DNA from: a bacterium
Lineage (GTDB): Bacteria; Gemmatimonadota; Glassbacteria; GWA2-58-10
Reading direction: 5' to 3'
NCBI GenBank assembly: GCA_021372515.1
Contig: JAJFUG010000196.1
Location: 1-18,978, forward strand
Length of the DNA stretch: 18,978 nucleotides
The notes below the pieces were generated by a model. That model did no database searches. It was not told the origin of the DNA and saw nothing but the letters and a program-made list of their open reading frames with translations. Below are positions 7,788 through 15,252 of this stretch, piece by piece. The number at the start of each line of letters is the position of its first letter. Position 1 is the stretch's first letter. The position numbers and the translations under genes are program-made.

Positions 7788-7932
7788 TTCCCTCTCCATC
7801 CTGTTGAGATGCTTTAAGTTCGCCGCCCGGCGCCGCGGCGGCCGCGAATGCTTTAAAATGCTGCGGCCGGAGCGAATTGGCAAGGGCCGGAAACATGAAA
7901 GTCACACTCTGTCACCGGCGCTGAAAAAAAGC

Positions 7933-7961
7933 TTGCGCCGAGTTTGGTGTTTGGTTATTTT
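7933..7961 (+). promoter_or_regulatory. Promoter of the first ars transcription unit
   Basis: TTGCGC (7933-7938) and TATTTT (7956-7961) are spaced by exactly 17 bases. The -10 box falls inside the perfect palindrome at 7949-7976, the usual arrangement for an ArsR-repressed promoter. Transcription would start shortly before the ribosome-binding site of arsR at about 7977-7982. Confidence 0.55.
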
Positions 7962-7976
7962 GCAAAATAACCAAAC
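7949..7976. promoter_or_regulatory. Perfect 28-bp palindrome, probable ArsR operator
   Basis: The half-site GTTTGGTTATTTTG is followed immediately by its exact complement, giving 28 bp of uninterrupted dyad symmetry in otherwise GC-rich DNA. It covers the likely -10 box and ends next to the AAGGAGA ribosome-binding site of arsR, so a bound repressor would block transcription. ArsR/SmtB family dimers bind AT-rich inverted repeats in this position. Assigning it to the ArsR at 7989 is inference from position. Confidence 0.75.
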
Positions 7977-7988
7977 AAGGAGACGCCT

Positions 7989-8300
7989 GTGAGCGGATGC
8001 GACATTAAACGCTTTGAACAGCGGGCTGCCGTTTTCAAGGCCCTGGCCCACCCCACGCGCCTGTTCATCGTGGATGAACTGTCCCGCGGCGAACGCTGTG
8101 TCTGCGAGCTGACCGCGATGGTCGGAGCCGACATCTCGACTGTTTCCCGCCACCTGGCCGTTCTGCGTGAGGCCGGGATAATAGAGGATGACAAGCGGGG
8201 CCAGCAGGTGTTCTACGGCCTCAAGATGAAATGCGTGGCCGGCTTTTTCACCTGCGTTGAGAAAGCCGTGCGCGAGCGGGCCGCCGCGCTGAACGCTTGA
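7989..8300 (+). CDS. arsR: ArsR/SmtB-family metalloregulator
   Basis: This 103-residue winged-helix repressor is expected to release DNA on binding arsenite or a similar thiol-seeking metal. The family core is clear: FKALAHPTRLFIVDEL (16-31), then ERCVCELTAMVG with C37 and C39, the alpha-3 type As(III)-binding pair, then the recognition helix STVSRHLAVLREAGII (50-65) and wing KRGQQVFYGLK (69-79). Two further cysteines, C82 and C89, lie in the C-terminal helix, and C4 is near the start; any of these could complete a three-thiol site. The start is GTG at 7989, supported by AAGGAGA with good spacing. It heads a six-gene unit, 10 bases before the permease gene. Confidence 0.92.
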   Translation: MSGCDIKRFEQRAAVFKALAHPTRLFIVDELSRGERCVCELTAMVGADISTVSRHLAVLREAGIIEDDKRGQQVFYGLKMKCVAGFFTCVEKAVRERAAALNA

Positions 8301-8310
8301 CTGAGGATGG

Positions 8311-9618
8311 ATGAGGATGGACTGGAAAAGGCAATGGAAATCCATCGCCGGGATGCTGGCGGTATTCGCGGGGCTTTACTGGCTCCCCTTGGAGAGTCTG
8401 CATCTCAGGGGCCCCCTGGCTGAATCCGTGGCCCTGGCCCGTTGGTACGCCCGCGAGCATGTGCTGCTCTGTCTGGTCCCGGCCTTTTTCATCGCCGGGG
8501 CGATCGGGGTGTTTGTCAGCCAGAACTCGGTGATGAAATACCTGGGGCCGAATGTGAACAAGGCGCTGGCCTACAGTGTCGCCTCGATTGCGGGCACTGT
8601 GCTGGCGGTCTGCTCCTGTACGGTGCTGCCTCTTTTTGCGGGTATCTACAAGATGGGCGCGGGGCTCGGGCCGGCGACGGCTTTCCTGTACTCCGGCCCG
8701 GCGATAAATGTCCTGGCGATGATCCTGACCGCGCGTGTGCTGGGCCTGAGCCTCGGTGTCGCGCGGGTGGTTGGAGCGGTGGGTTTCAGCCTGATTCTCG
8801 GACTGGCCATGCATTTCATTTTCAGGCGCGAGGAGGCCGGGCGGGCCGCGGCTGCGGCTGTGCTGCCCGAGCCTGAGGCTGTACGTCCGCTCTGGCGGAG
8901 CGCCGTGTTTTTCGGTTCGATGGTGGCGGTGCTGGTGTTCGCCAACTGGGGCGCGGGCGGTGAGAACGCCGGTTTCTGGCATGCGGTCTACAGCCTCAAA
9001 TGGTGGCTGACCGGTCTGGCCGCCCTGGCGCTGGCCGCATCGCTGGTCGCCTGGTACGGGCTCGGCCTCAGGCAGGCCGTTGTCGCCGGGCTGCCGGCTC
9101 TGGTCCTGTCTTTCTGGCCCGGGGTGCCGCCCACGGTCGCGTTCAGCGCCGGGACTCTCGGGCTGGCCGTGGCGGCCGGACGCAGCCGGGGCGAGCCGGC
9201 CGAGTGGCTGAGCGCAAGCTGGTCTTTCGCCCGTCAGATCCTCCCGCTCCTTTTCGCGGGAGTGCTGGTGGCCGGGTTCCTGCTCGGGCGGCCGGGCCAG
9301 GAGGGGATCATCCCCTCGGCCTGGATCGCTGGATCGCTGGGGGGAAATTCTCTCGGCGCTAACTTTGTCGCCTCAGTGGCCGGGGCGTTCATGTATTTCG
9401 CCACCCTGACCGAGGTGCCGATCCTGCAGGGCCTGCTCGGCAGCGGCATGGGGCAGGGACCGGCCCTGGCCCTTCTGCTGGCCGGACCAGCTTTGTCTCT
9501 TCCGAGCATGCTGGTCCTGCGCAGCATCATGGGGACCAGGAAAACAGTGGTGTTCGTGTCGCTGGTAGTCGTGCTGGCTACGTTCAGCGGCTGGTTGTAC
9601 GGAGCTTTTTTCGCCTGA
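8311..9618 (+). CDS. ArsP/SO_0444-type permease (DUF318 family)
   Basis: This 435-residue polytopic inner-membrane protein belongs to the COG0701/DUF318 permeases. I see about ten to eleven hydrophobic segments. The signature block is AVCSCTVLPLFAGIYKMG (99-116) with C101 and C103, then ATAFLYSGPAINVLAM (122-137). A second, diverged repeat occupies the C-terminal half, with ALLLAGPALSLPSMLVL matching the first half's SGPAIN region, an internal duplication typical of the family. Members export trivalent organoarsenicals (ArsP) or Cu/Zn (SO_0444 type); the neighbours favour an arsenic role. At 435 residues it is longer than ArsP of Campylobacter (about 315). The ATG at 8311 is preceded by GAGG; an in-frame ATG at 8317 is an alternative. 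Confidence 0.85.
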   Translation: MRMDWKRQWKSIAGMLAVFAGLYWLPLESLHLRGPLAESVALARWYAREHVLLCLVPAFFIAGAIGVFVSQNSVMKYLGPNVNKALAYSVASIAGTVLAVCSCTVLPLFAGIYKMGAGLGPATAFLYSGPAINVLAMILTARVLGLSLGVARVVGAVGFSLILGLAMHFIFRREEAGRAAAAAVLPEPEAVRPLWRSAVFFGSMVAVLVFANWGAGGENAGFWHAVYSLKWWLTGLAALALAASLVAWYGLGLRQAVVAGLPALVLSFWPGVPPTVAFSAGTLGLAVAAGRSRGEPAEWLSASWSFARQILPLLFAGVLVAGFLLGRPGQEGIIPSAWIAGSLGGNSLGANFVASVAGAFMYFATLTEVPILQGLLGSGMGQGPALALLLAGPALSLPSMLVLRSIMGTRKTVVFVSLVVVLATFSGWLYGAFFA

Positions 9619-9631
9619 AGGAGACAAAAAA

Positions 9632-9865
9632 ATGAAAAAGATACAAATCCTGGGCACGGGTTGCCCCAAGTGCCGGCAGCTTTACGAGGCCGCCGAGCGT
9701 GCAGCCGCCGAACTGGGGATTGAGTGCGAACTCGAAAAAGTGACGGACGTGAACGATATCCTGGCGTTCGGGGTGATGATGACTCCGGCGCTGGTGGTGG
9801 ACGGAACGGTGAAAGTGGTCGGCAAGGTTCCCGCTCCGGATGAGATGAAACAATACCTTTCATGA
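9632..9865 (+). CDS. Small thioredoxin/glutaredoxin-like protein (TM0996/MTH895 type)
   Basis: At 77 residues this is one of the minimal thioredoxin-fold proteins. The redox motif is C11-P-K-C14 in GTGCPKCRQLYEAAE, followed by the EKVTDVNDILAFGV segment and the cis-proline motif MMTPALVVDGTV (P52). No signal peptide is present, so it works in the cytoplasm. An excellent AAGGAG lies nine bases upstream of the ATG and overlaps the stop codon of the permease gene. Small proteins of this type commonly sit beside DUF318 permeases and ars genes. It may be the reductant for the downstream ArsC domain or for the permease's CSC site, which is inference. Confidence 0.9.
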   Translation: MKKIQILGTGCPKCRQLYEAAERAAAELGIECELEKVTDVNDILAFGVMMTPALVVDGTVKVVGKVPAPDEMKQYLS

Positions 9866-9901
9866 GCAGTCTGAGCCGGAAGGTCCAGACAAGGAGAAAA
9901 A

Positions 9902-10300
9902 ATGAAGCCCCGTCCAGGTTGCGGGTGCGGTAAGCTTGAGTACAATATCGTATTTGCCTGTTCCGGCGCGGCCGATGTCGGCCTGATTTCCGACCGCGCC
10001 GCCCGCTCGGTCGCGGCCCGCAAAGCCGCCTCCATGATCTGCATCGCCGCGGTGGGAGCGGGGATTGAGGAGATAATGGAGAAAGCGCGCGGCGCGAAGC
10101 GGGTCCTGGCCATTGACGGCTGCGACAAGGCCTGCGCGTTCAAGGTTTTGGAGAAAGCTGGCATCGAGGGATTCATTTCCATGCGGCTGGACACTCTGGG
10201 CCTGGAAAAAAGCAAAACCCCGGTGGACGAGGCCGTGGTGGAGAAAATGGCCGCACACGCCTGCGGGCTGCTGGCCGCCCCTCAATCCTGCTGCGCCTGA
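9902..10300 (+). CDS. DGC-domain cysteine-rich protein
   Basis: This 132-residue protein has the DGC motif in LAIDGCDKACAF (D72-G73-C74, with C78), which names the family of putative zinc-binding proteins (PF08859-like). Nine cysteines are spread along it: C7 and C9 in GCGCG, C20, C47, C74, C78, C121 and the terminal pair C130-C131. The conserved order FACSGAADVG (18-27), SMICIAAVGAG (44-54) and DGC is that of the family. No export signal is visible. The biochemical function of the family is not established; its position between two thioredoxins in an ars operon suggests handling of a thiol-bound metalloid. AAGGAG lies five bases before the ATG. Confidence 0.82.
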   Translation: MKPRPGCGCGKLEYNIVFACSGAADVGLISDRAARSVAARKAASMICIAAVGAGIEEIMEKARGAKRVLAIDGCDKACAFKVLEKAGIEGFISMRLDTLGLEKSKTPVDEAVVEKMAAHACGLLAAPQSCCA

Positions 10301-10329
10301 ACCTTGTCTTTACCCTGACAGGAGCGAAA

Positions 10330-10719
10330 ATGAGCAAAACCGCCAAGGCGATTATTCTCGCAGTTGTGCTCCTGGCCGTGGCCGGGGCGCTGGTCCTCAA
10401 GCAGCGCTCCGGCGCGGAGGGCGGCTCCGTGGCCCGGGACCTGCCCCGCCTGGTCGACCTGGGAGCGGACAAGTGCGTCCCCTGCCGCATGATGGCCCCG
10501 GTGCTGGAGGAACTGCGCACTGAGTGCCGGGGACGGCTCGATGTGGTGTTCATCGATGTCTGGAAGGACAGGGGCGCCGGGGAAAAGTACGGGATCAGCG
10601 TCATCCCGACCCAGGTCTTTTTTGACCCCGAGGGCCGCGAGCTGTTCCGGCACGAGGGCTTTATTTCAAAGGCGGACATCCTGGCCAAGTGGGCGGAGCT
10701 GGGATACAGTTTCAATTGA
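10330..10719 (+). CDS. Membrane-anchored thioredoxin-like protein
   Basis: This 129-residue protein has one N-terminal membrane helix (residues 6-23, AKAIILAVVLLAVAGALVL) and then a thioredoxin domain facing the outside of the inner membrane. The active site is C49-V-P-C52 in LGADKCVPCRMMAPVLEEL, and the cis-proline is P93 in ISVIPTQVFFDPEGREL. C66 is an extra cysteine. The gene is 15 bases before ccdA, which strongly suggests that CcdA keeps this thioredoxin reduced. The predicted role is delivery of reducing equivalents to an extracytoplasmic partner, possibly the permease or a metalloid species. Confidence 0.88.
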   Translation: MSKTAKAIILAVVLLAVAGALVLKQRSGAEGGSVARDLPRLVDLGADKCVPCRMMAPVLEELRTECRGRLDVVFIDVWKDRGAGEKYGISVIPTQVFFDPEGRELFRHEGFISKADILAKWAELGYSFN

Positions 10720-10734
10720 TCGGCTGGAGAGCGG

Positions 10735-11430
10735 ATGCAGGAACTGTTCACAACCCTGGGGCATGCGCTGGAAAGCACGCCAGCTCTTGCCCTGGCGGCC
10801 GCCGCCGTGTGGGGTGCGTTGAGCGTGGTGCTCAGCCCCTGCCACCTGGCGAGCATCCCGCTGATCGTGGGGTTCATCGACAGCCAGGGACGGATTTCCA
10901 CGGTGCGCGCTTTTTTCATCTCCTCGCTCTTCGCACTCGGAATCCTGGTCACGATCGCCCTGATCGGCCTCCTGACCGCCGCCGGGGGACGGATGCTGGG
11001 CAACTTGGGGCCGGTGGGCGGCTATGCCGTGGCCGGGCTGTTCCTGCTGGCCGGCCTGTATCTGCTGGACGTGTTCGAGCTTCCGCTCTCCGGGCCGTCT
11101 CAGGTCTGGATCAGGCGGAAAGGTCCGCTGGCGGCGTTCCTCATGGGCGCGGTCTTCGGCCTGGCCCTGGGGCCCTGCACCTTCGCTTTCATGGCCCCGG
11201 TGCTGGGCGTGGCGTTCCACAGTGCCTCTGGTGATTTGCTGCGCGGAGTGTCCCTTCTGGCTGCCTACGGCGCCGGGCACTGCACGGTGATCGTCCTGGC
11301 CGGCACTTTCACCGGGGCGCTCCAGAAATACCTGGACTGGAACGAGCGCTCCGGCGGGGCGCTCTGGCTGCGACGGGCCTGCGGCGCGCTGGTGATCCTC
11401 GGAGGGGTCTGGCTCATCTATGCGGCCTGA
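10735..11430 (+). CDS. ccdA: CcdA-like transmembrane thiol-electron transporter
   Basis: This 231-residue polytopic membrane protein belongs to the CcdA/DsbD-beta family. The redox cysteine pair is C36 in VVLSPCHLASIPLIVGF and C148 in GLALGPCTFAFMAPVLG, at the same place in each half of the internal repeat. About six hydrophobic helices are visible. C183 in GAGHCTVIVLAG is additional. The protein carries electrons from cytoplasmic thioredoxin across the membrane to extracytoplasmic thioredoxin-fold proteins. Here the obvious acceptor is the gene immediately upstream. GGAGAG lies just ahead of the ATG. It is the last gene of the first ars unit; no terminator follows, and a new promoter starts after 10 bases. 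Confidence 0.9.
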   Translation: MQELFTTLGHALESTPALALAAAAVWGALSVVLSPCHLASIPLIVGFIDSQGRISTVRAFFISSLFALGILVTIALIGLLTAAGGRMLGNLGPVGGYAVAGLFLLAGLYLLDVFELPLSGPSQVWIRRKGPLAAFLMGAVFGLALGPCTFAFMAPVLGVAFHSASGDLLRGVSLLAAYGAGHCTVIVLAGTFTGALQKYLDWNERSGGALWLRRACGALVILGGVWLIYAA

Positions 11431-11440
11431 GGACATTTCC

Positions 11441-11471
11441 TTGACAGGGGTGTTTTTTTTGTTAGTGTTAT
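11441..11471 (+). promoter_or_regulatory. Promoter of the arsRC-arsM-acr3 unit
   Basis: A perfect -35 hexamer TTGACA lies at 11441-11446, followed by a T-rich spacer. The best -10 candidates are TAGTGT (11463-11468, spacer 16) or TGTTAT (11466-11471, spacer 19), both touching the palindrome at 11468-11491. A repressor bound there would cover the start site. The -35 is certain by eye; the -10 is not. Confidence 0.5.
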
Positions 11472-11491
11472 CTGTGTATATGCACAGATAA
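11468..11491. promoter_or_regulatory. 24-bp palindrome, probable operator of the ArsR-ArsC fusion
   Basis: Half-sites TTATCTGTG and CACAGATAA are exact complements separated by TATATG. The dyad lies between the -35 TTGACA and the ribosome-binding site ACAGGAGG of the fusion gene. The overall pattern matches AT-rich ArsR/SmtB operators. Its sequence is unrelated to the 7949-7976 palindrome, so the two repressors probably have separate targets. Confidence 0.72.
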
Positions 11492-11512
11492 ACAAATAAA
11501 ACAGGAGGTTGG

Positions 11513-12286
11513 ATGGAAAAGGCGGCGGCTGTGTTCCGCGCCCTGGGCGACCCGACCCGCCTGCGTATCGCGGTGATCCTGGCCGGGCGGGGTGAGACCT
11601 GTGTCTGCCACATCGCGGCGGCCCTGGAAGCGCCCGATTTCAAGATTTCCCGCCATCTGTCCGTGCTGCGGGCCGCCGGCCTGGTCTCCGCCCGGCGCGA
11701 GGGCACCTGGATGCACTACAGTTTCACTCCGCCCGCCGGAGCGTTGGGTGAGGACCTGCGCCGCCTGCTGACCGGCAGTCTTGCGGACAGCGAGGCCGCC
11801 CGGGCCGACCGGGGGCGGCTCACTGTCTCCTGCTGCAGCCCGGGTGGGGCAACATCAAGGAAACTCAGGCTGCTGTTCCTCTGCACGGGGAACTCCTGCC
11901 GCAGCCAGATGGCCGAGGGCTGGGCCCGGGCCTTGAAGGGTGATTCGATTGAGGCTTACTCGGCCGGGGTCGAGCGCCACGGACTCAACCCGGACGCCGT
12001 GGCCGTGATGCGCGAGGCCGGGGTGGACATCGCGGGCCAGCGTTCCAAGACCGTGGATGAACTTCCGCCCGTGGATTTCGACTACGTGGTCACGGTCTGC
12101 GACAACGCCCGCGAGAGCTGCCCCGTGTTTCCGGCCCGGGTGCGCACGCTGCACCGCAGTTTCGACGATCCGCCGCGGCTGGCCCGCGAGGCCGCAAGCC
12201 GCGAGGCGGCCCTGGACTGCTACCGACGCGTGCGGGATGAAATACGGGAATTCGTGCTGACTTTGCCCGAAAGCCTGGGCAACTGA
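11513..12286 (+). CDS. ArsR repressor - ArsC arsenate reductase fusion
   Basis: This 257-residue protein joins two functions. Residues 1-100 form an ArsR winged helix: FRALGDPTRLRIAVIL, the As(III)-site ETCVCHIAAAL with C30 and C32, recognition helix KISRHLSVLRAAGLV, and wing RREGTWMHYSF. A short linker contains SCCSP (C107-C108). Residues 118-257 are a low-molecular-weight phosphatase-type, thioredoxin-coupled ArsC: LLFLCTGNSCRSQMAEG with nucleophile C124, C129 and R130, VTVCDNARESCPVFP with the redox cysteines C196 and C203 (seven apart, as C82/C89 of staphylococcal ArsC), and SFDDPP (D218/D219 general acid). It should repress its own promoter through the 11468-11491 palindrome and reduce arsenate in the cytoplasm. 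A strong ACAGGAGG precedes the ATG. Both halves look intact. Confidence 0.92.
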   Translation: MEKAAAVFRALGDPTRLRIAVILAGRGETCVCHIAAALEAPDFKISRHLSVLRAAGLVSARREGTWMHYSFTPPAGALGEDLRRLLTGSLADSEAARADRGRLTVSCCSPGGATSRKLRLLFLCTGNSCRSQMAEGWARALKGDSIEAYSAGVERHGLNPDAVAVMREAGVDIAGQRSKTVDELPPVDFDYVVTVCDNARESCPVFPARVRTLHRSFDDPPRLAREAASREAALDCYRRVRDEIREFVLTLPESLGN

Positions 12287-12316
12287 AAACGGAACACATG
12301 GAAAAGGAGAACGAGA

Positions 12317-13162
12317 ATGTCCGGATGCTGCGGCTCGAACCGCGAACAGAATGTGAGAACTCAGGTGCGGGAGCACTACGGCCAAATCGCCGAGGCCGGA
12401 GCAGGCCAGAGAGGCGGCTGCTGCGGAACCGAAGAGAGGGACAACGACTCGATCGCCCGCGCCATAGGCTACAGCGATACCGAATTGTCCAACCTGCCCG
12501 AGGGGGCCAACCTGGGGCTGTCCTGCGGCAACCCCACGGCCATCGCCTCGCTGCGTCCCGGCGAGGTGGTGCTCGACCTGGGCTCGGGCGGCGGGTTCGA
12601 TGTTTTCATCGCGGCGAGTCGCGTCGGCGCTGCCGGCCGCGCGATCGGGGTGGACATGACCGCCGCCATGCTCGAGCGCGCCCGCGGCAACAGCGCCGCT
12701 TTCCACGCGCAAAGCGGCCTGGACAACGTGGAGTTCCGCCTGGGCGAGATCGAGCACCTGCCCGTGGCCGACAGCTCGGTGGATGTGGTCATCTCCAACT
12801 GCGTGATCAACCTGTCGCCGGACAAGCCGCAGGTCTGGCGCGAGATCGCCCGCGTGCTCCGCCCGGGAGGGCGGGTGGCGGTGAGCGACCTGGCCCTGCT
12901 CAAGCCCCTGCCCGAGGCGGTCCTGTCCAGCGTGCGCGCCCTGACCGGCTGTATCGCCGGCGCGGTGACAGTCGATGAGACGCGCCGCATGGCCCAGGCG
13001 GCCGGGCTGACCGATATCCTCCTCACTCCCAAGACCAAGTATGTGGACCAGACTCCCTGGGATGACCCGTTCTACGCGGATATCATCCGCAAGCTGCCCT
13101 CCGGCGCGAAGTTGTCGGATTACGTGACCAGCCTGGATGTGAGCGCGGTCAAACTGTCCTGA
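12317..13162 (+). CDS. arsM: Arsenite S-adenosylmethionine methyltransferase
   Basis: This 281-residue cytoplasmic enzyme methylates As(III) using SAM. The SAM-binding motif I is [13 protein letters not shown] (85-97), followed by the acidic motif IGVDMT (110-115). The three cysteines that bind arsenic in ArsM enzymes are present: C70 in [11 protein letters not shown]162 in [12 protein letters not shown] and C212 in LTGCIAGAV. The C-terminal part ([12 protein letters not shown]) is typical of the family. The N-terminus adds two vicinal pairs, C4-C5 and C35-C36, in MSGCCGS and [14 protein letters not shown] lies eight bases before the ATG. It is the middle gene of the arsRC-arsM-acr3 unit, and its trivalent methylated product is a plausible substrate for the permease of the first unit. 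Confidence 0.95.
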   Translation: MSGCCGSNREQNVRTQVREHYGQIAEAGAGQRGGCCGTEERDNDSIARAIGYSDTELSNLPEGANLGLSCGNPTAIASLRPGEVVLDLGSGGGFDVFIAASRVGAAGRAIGVDMTAAMLERARGNSAAFHAQSGLDNVEFRLGEIEHLPVADSSVDVVISNCVINLSPDKPQVWREIARVLRPGGRVAVSDLALLKPLPEAVLSSVRALTGCIAGAVTVDETRRMAQAAGLTDILLTPKTKYVDQTPWDDPFYADIIRKLPSGAKLSDYVTSLDVSAVKLS

Positions 13163-13181
13163 TCGCTGCAGGAGAAGACAA

Positions 13182-14264
<1,083 letters not shown>

Positions 14265-14298
14265 AGGATTCACTGCGGCTTATAATCAAGTCTCATGC

Positions 14299-14331
14299 AA
14301 CGGGGCGCTCCACGCGGAGCGCCCCGTTTTT
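14299..14331 (+). terminator. Rho-independent terminator of the ars island
   Basis: CGGGGCGCTCC (14301-14311) pairs perfectly with GGAGCGCCCCG (14316-14326) around the loop ACGC, extended by two A-T pairs, and is followed by a T-run (14327-14331). It lies 34 bases after the acr3 stop codon. On the opposite strand the stem lacks a downstream T-tract, so it serves mainly the plus strand. Confidence 0.9.
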
Positions 14332-14351
14332 GTCTTGCTGCGGAGCCGGTC

Positions 14352-14681
14352 TCACTCCAGCGCGTCGATTTTGGCCGCCAGGATGAAATCGTTCTCGCTC
14401 AGCCCTCCGACGGCGTGGGTGCTCAGTTCCACTGTCACCCGGTTGTAGCTCCAGCTCAGGTCGGGGTGGTGGCCCTCGGACTCGGCCAGGGCCGCCACCC
14501 GGTCCACCCAGGCCCAGGCAGCGGCGAAAGTCTTGAAACGGTACTGCCGCCGCAGCCTCAGGTTCGATTCCAACTCCCAGCCGGGCGTCTGCGCGGCCAG
14601 CTCACGCGCGGCGGCCTCGCTCAGCACCGGGGTGTCTCCACGGCAGGCGCTGCAGCGGCGCGCGGAAAGCGGTGCGTCCAT
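14352..14681 (-). CDS. phhB: Pterin-4a-carbinolamine dehydratase
   Basis: This 109-residue cytoplasmic enzyme dehydrates 4a-hydroxytetrahydropterin in pterin cofactor recycling. The active-site block is EGHHPDLSWSYNRVTVELST (69-88), with the catalytic histidines H71, H72 and H89; the 17-residue spacing of H72 and H89 equals that of the known enzyme. The C-terminal GGLSENDFILAAKID is also typical. The N-terminus carries C10-S-A-C13, a short cysteine motif seen in many bacterial members. AAGGAG lies eight bases ahead of the ATG. No aromatic amino acid hydroxylase lies nearby, so the gene appears to stand alone, converging on the ars terminator. Confidence 0.93.
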   Translation of the reverse strand: MDAPLSARRCSACRGDTPVLSEAAARELAAQTPGWELESNLRLRRQYRFKTFAAAWAWVDRVAALAESEGHHPDLSWSYNRVTVELSTHAVGGLSENDFILAAKIDALE

Positions 14682-14844
14682 AACCCATCTCCTTCCGGAT
14701 ATAAGCTTTCAACACAGTCGGGGGGCTTCGGCCGCCCCGGCCCGCGCGTATCGTTCGCAAGGATCACTCTTTATAATAGGGCCCCGCGTCCGGCGGGTCA
14801 AATCCCGCCCCAAGCCGCGCTCCACCAGCGCCGGAGAGGCTCTA

Positions 14845-14873
14845 TTGACCCTTCAGCCGGGCTGGTCTATATT
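14845..14873 (+). promoter_or_regulatory. Sigma-70-type promoter of the 14926-16298 unit
   Basis: TTGACC (14845-14850) and TATATT (14868-14873) are separated by exactly 17 bases, and an AT-rich start region follows. It lies 52 bases upstream of the GTG start at 14926 and is the only clear promoter before the three plus-strand genes that end at 16298. Confidence 0.7.
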
Positions 14874-14925
14874 TAAACAGTCTCAACCCCCGCGGTTTTT
14901 TGACAATCCAGGCAAGGAGCCGCCG

Positions 14926-15207
14926 GTGGTCCAGAGTTTCTTGCAGTTCGTGCGCAGCGTGGACTGGAGCGGGTACCACATCTCCGTATTTGAGGTGTTG
15001 CTCGTGGTGTTCGCGCTGCTCAAGCGGTTCAACGTGCTGTCCCTGCTGATCCTGGGGATCGTGCTGGGCCGGGGGTTTGTCGAGGTCCAGCGCAACACCG
15101 ATTTTGCCGCGGGCTGGGCTGCGCGCACGCCGTTTCTCGTGTACACGTTCTGTGCGGCTGTATTCTTCATCTACGCTCTGCTGAAACTGTTCACCCGGGA
15201 GCACTGA
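14926..15207 (+). CDS. Small integral membrane protein, unknown function
   Basis: The predicted protein has 93 residues. I chose the GTG at 14926 because AAGGAG lies six bases upstream and a promoter sits just before it. The same frame is open further upstream to 14533, but that part overlaps the dehydratase gene and the promoter and has no protein-like character. After an amphipathic start (VQSFLQFVRSVDWSGYHI) there is a long hydrophobic segment around residues 20-50 with a basic break at K33-R34, which could be one or two helices, then a loop (EVQRNTDFAAGWAAR) and a helix at 68-88. I recognise no family. It is the first gene of a unit with a response regulator 45 bases downstream, so it may relate to signalling at the membrane. 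Confidence 0.65.
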   Translation: MVQSFLQFVRSVDWSGYHISVFEVLLVVFALLKRFNVLSLLILGIVLGRGFVEVQRNTDFAAGWAARTPFLVYTFCAAVFFIYALLKLFTREH

Positions 15208-15252
15208 GGCAGCCCGCCCCGGGCGCGGGGCCTGACGACCAGGGGATGGGCT

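Noticed and set aside
6426-7817. 463-codon open frame on the plus strand opposite pepD
   Set aside because: Antisense shadow of a gene with all its zinc ligands visible.
7788-7883. N-terminal extension of PepD by 32 codons
   Set aside because: The extra residues are basic and unlike the family, and the ribosome-binding site GGAGAGGG lies directly before the ATG at 7787.
8248-8982. 244-codon minus-strand frame opposite the permease
   Set aside because: The plus strand encodes a clear multi-pass permease. The minus frame is polar, H/Q/R-rich and without motif.
14533-14925. Long upstream start for the small membrane protein at 14926
   Set aside because: The extension overlaps the opposite-strand dehydratase gene and crosses a good promoter; GTG at 14926 has an ideal ribosome-binding site.
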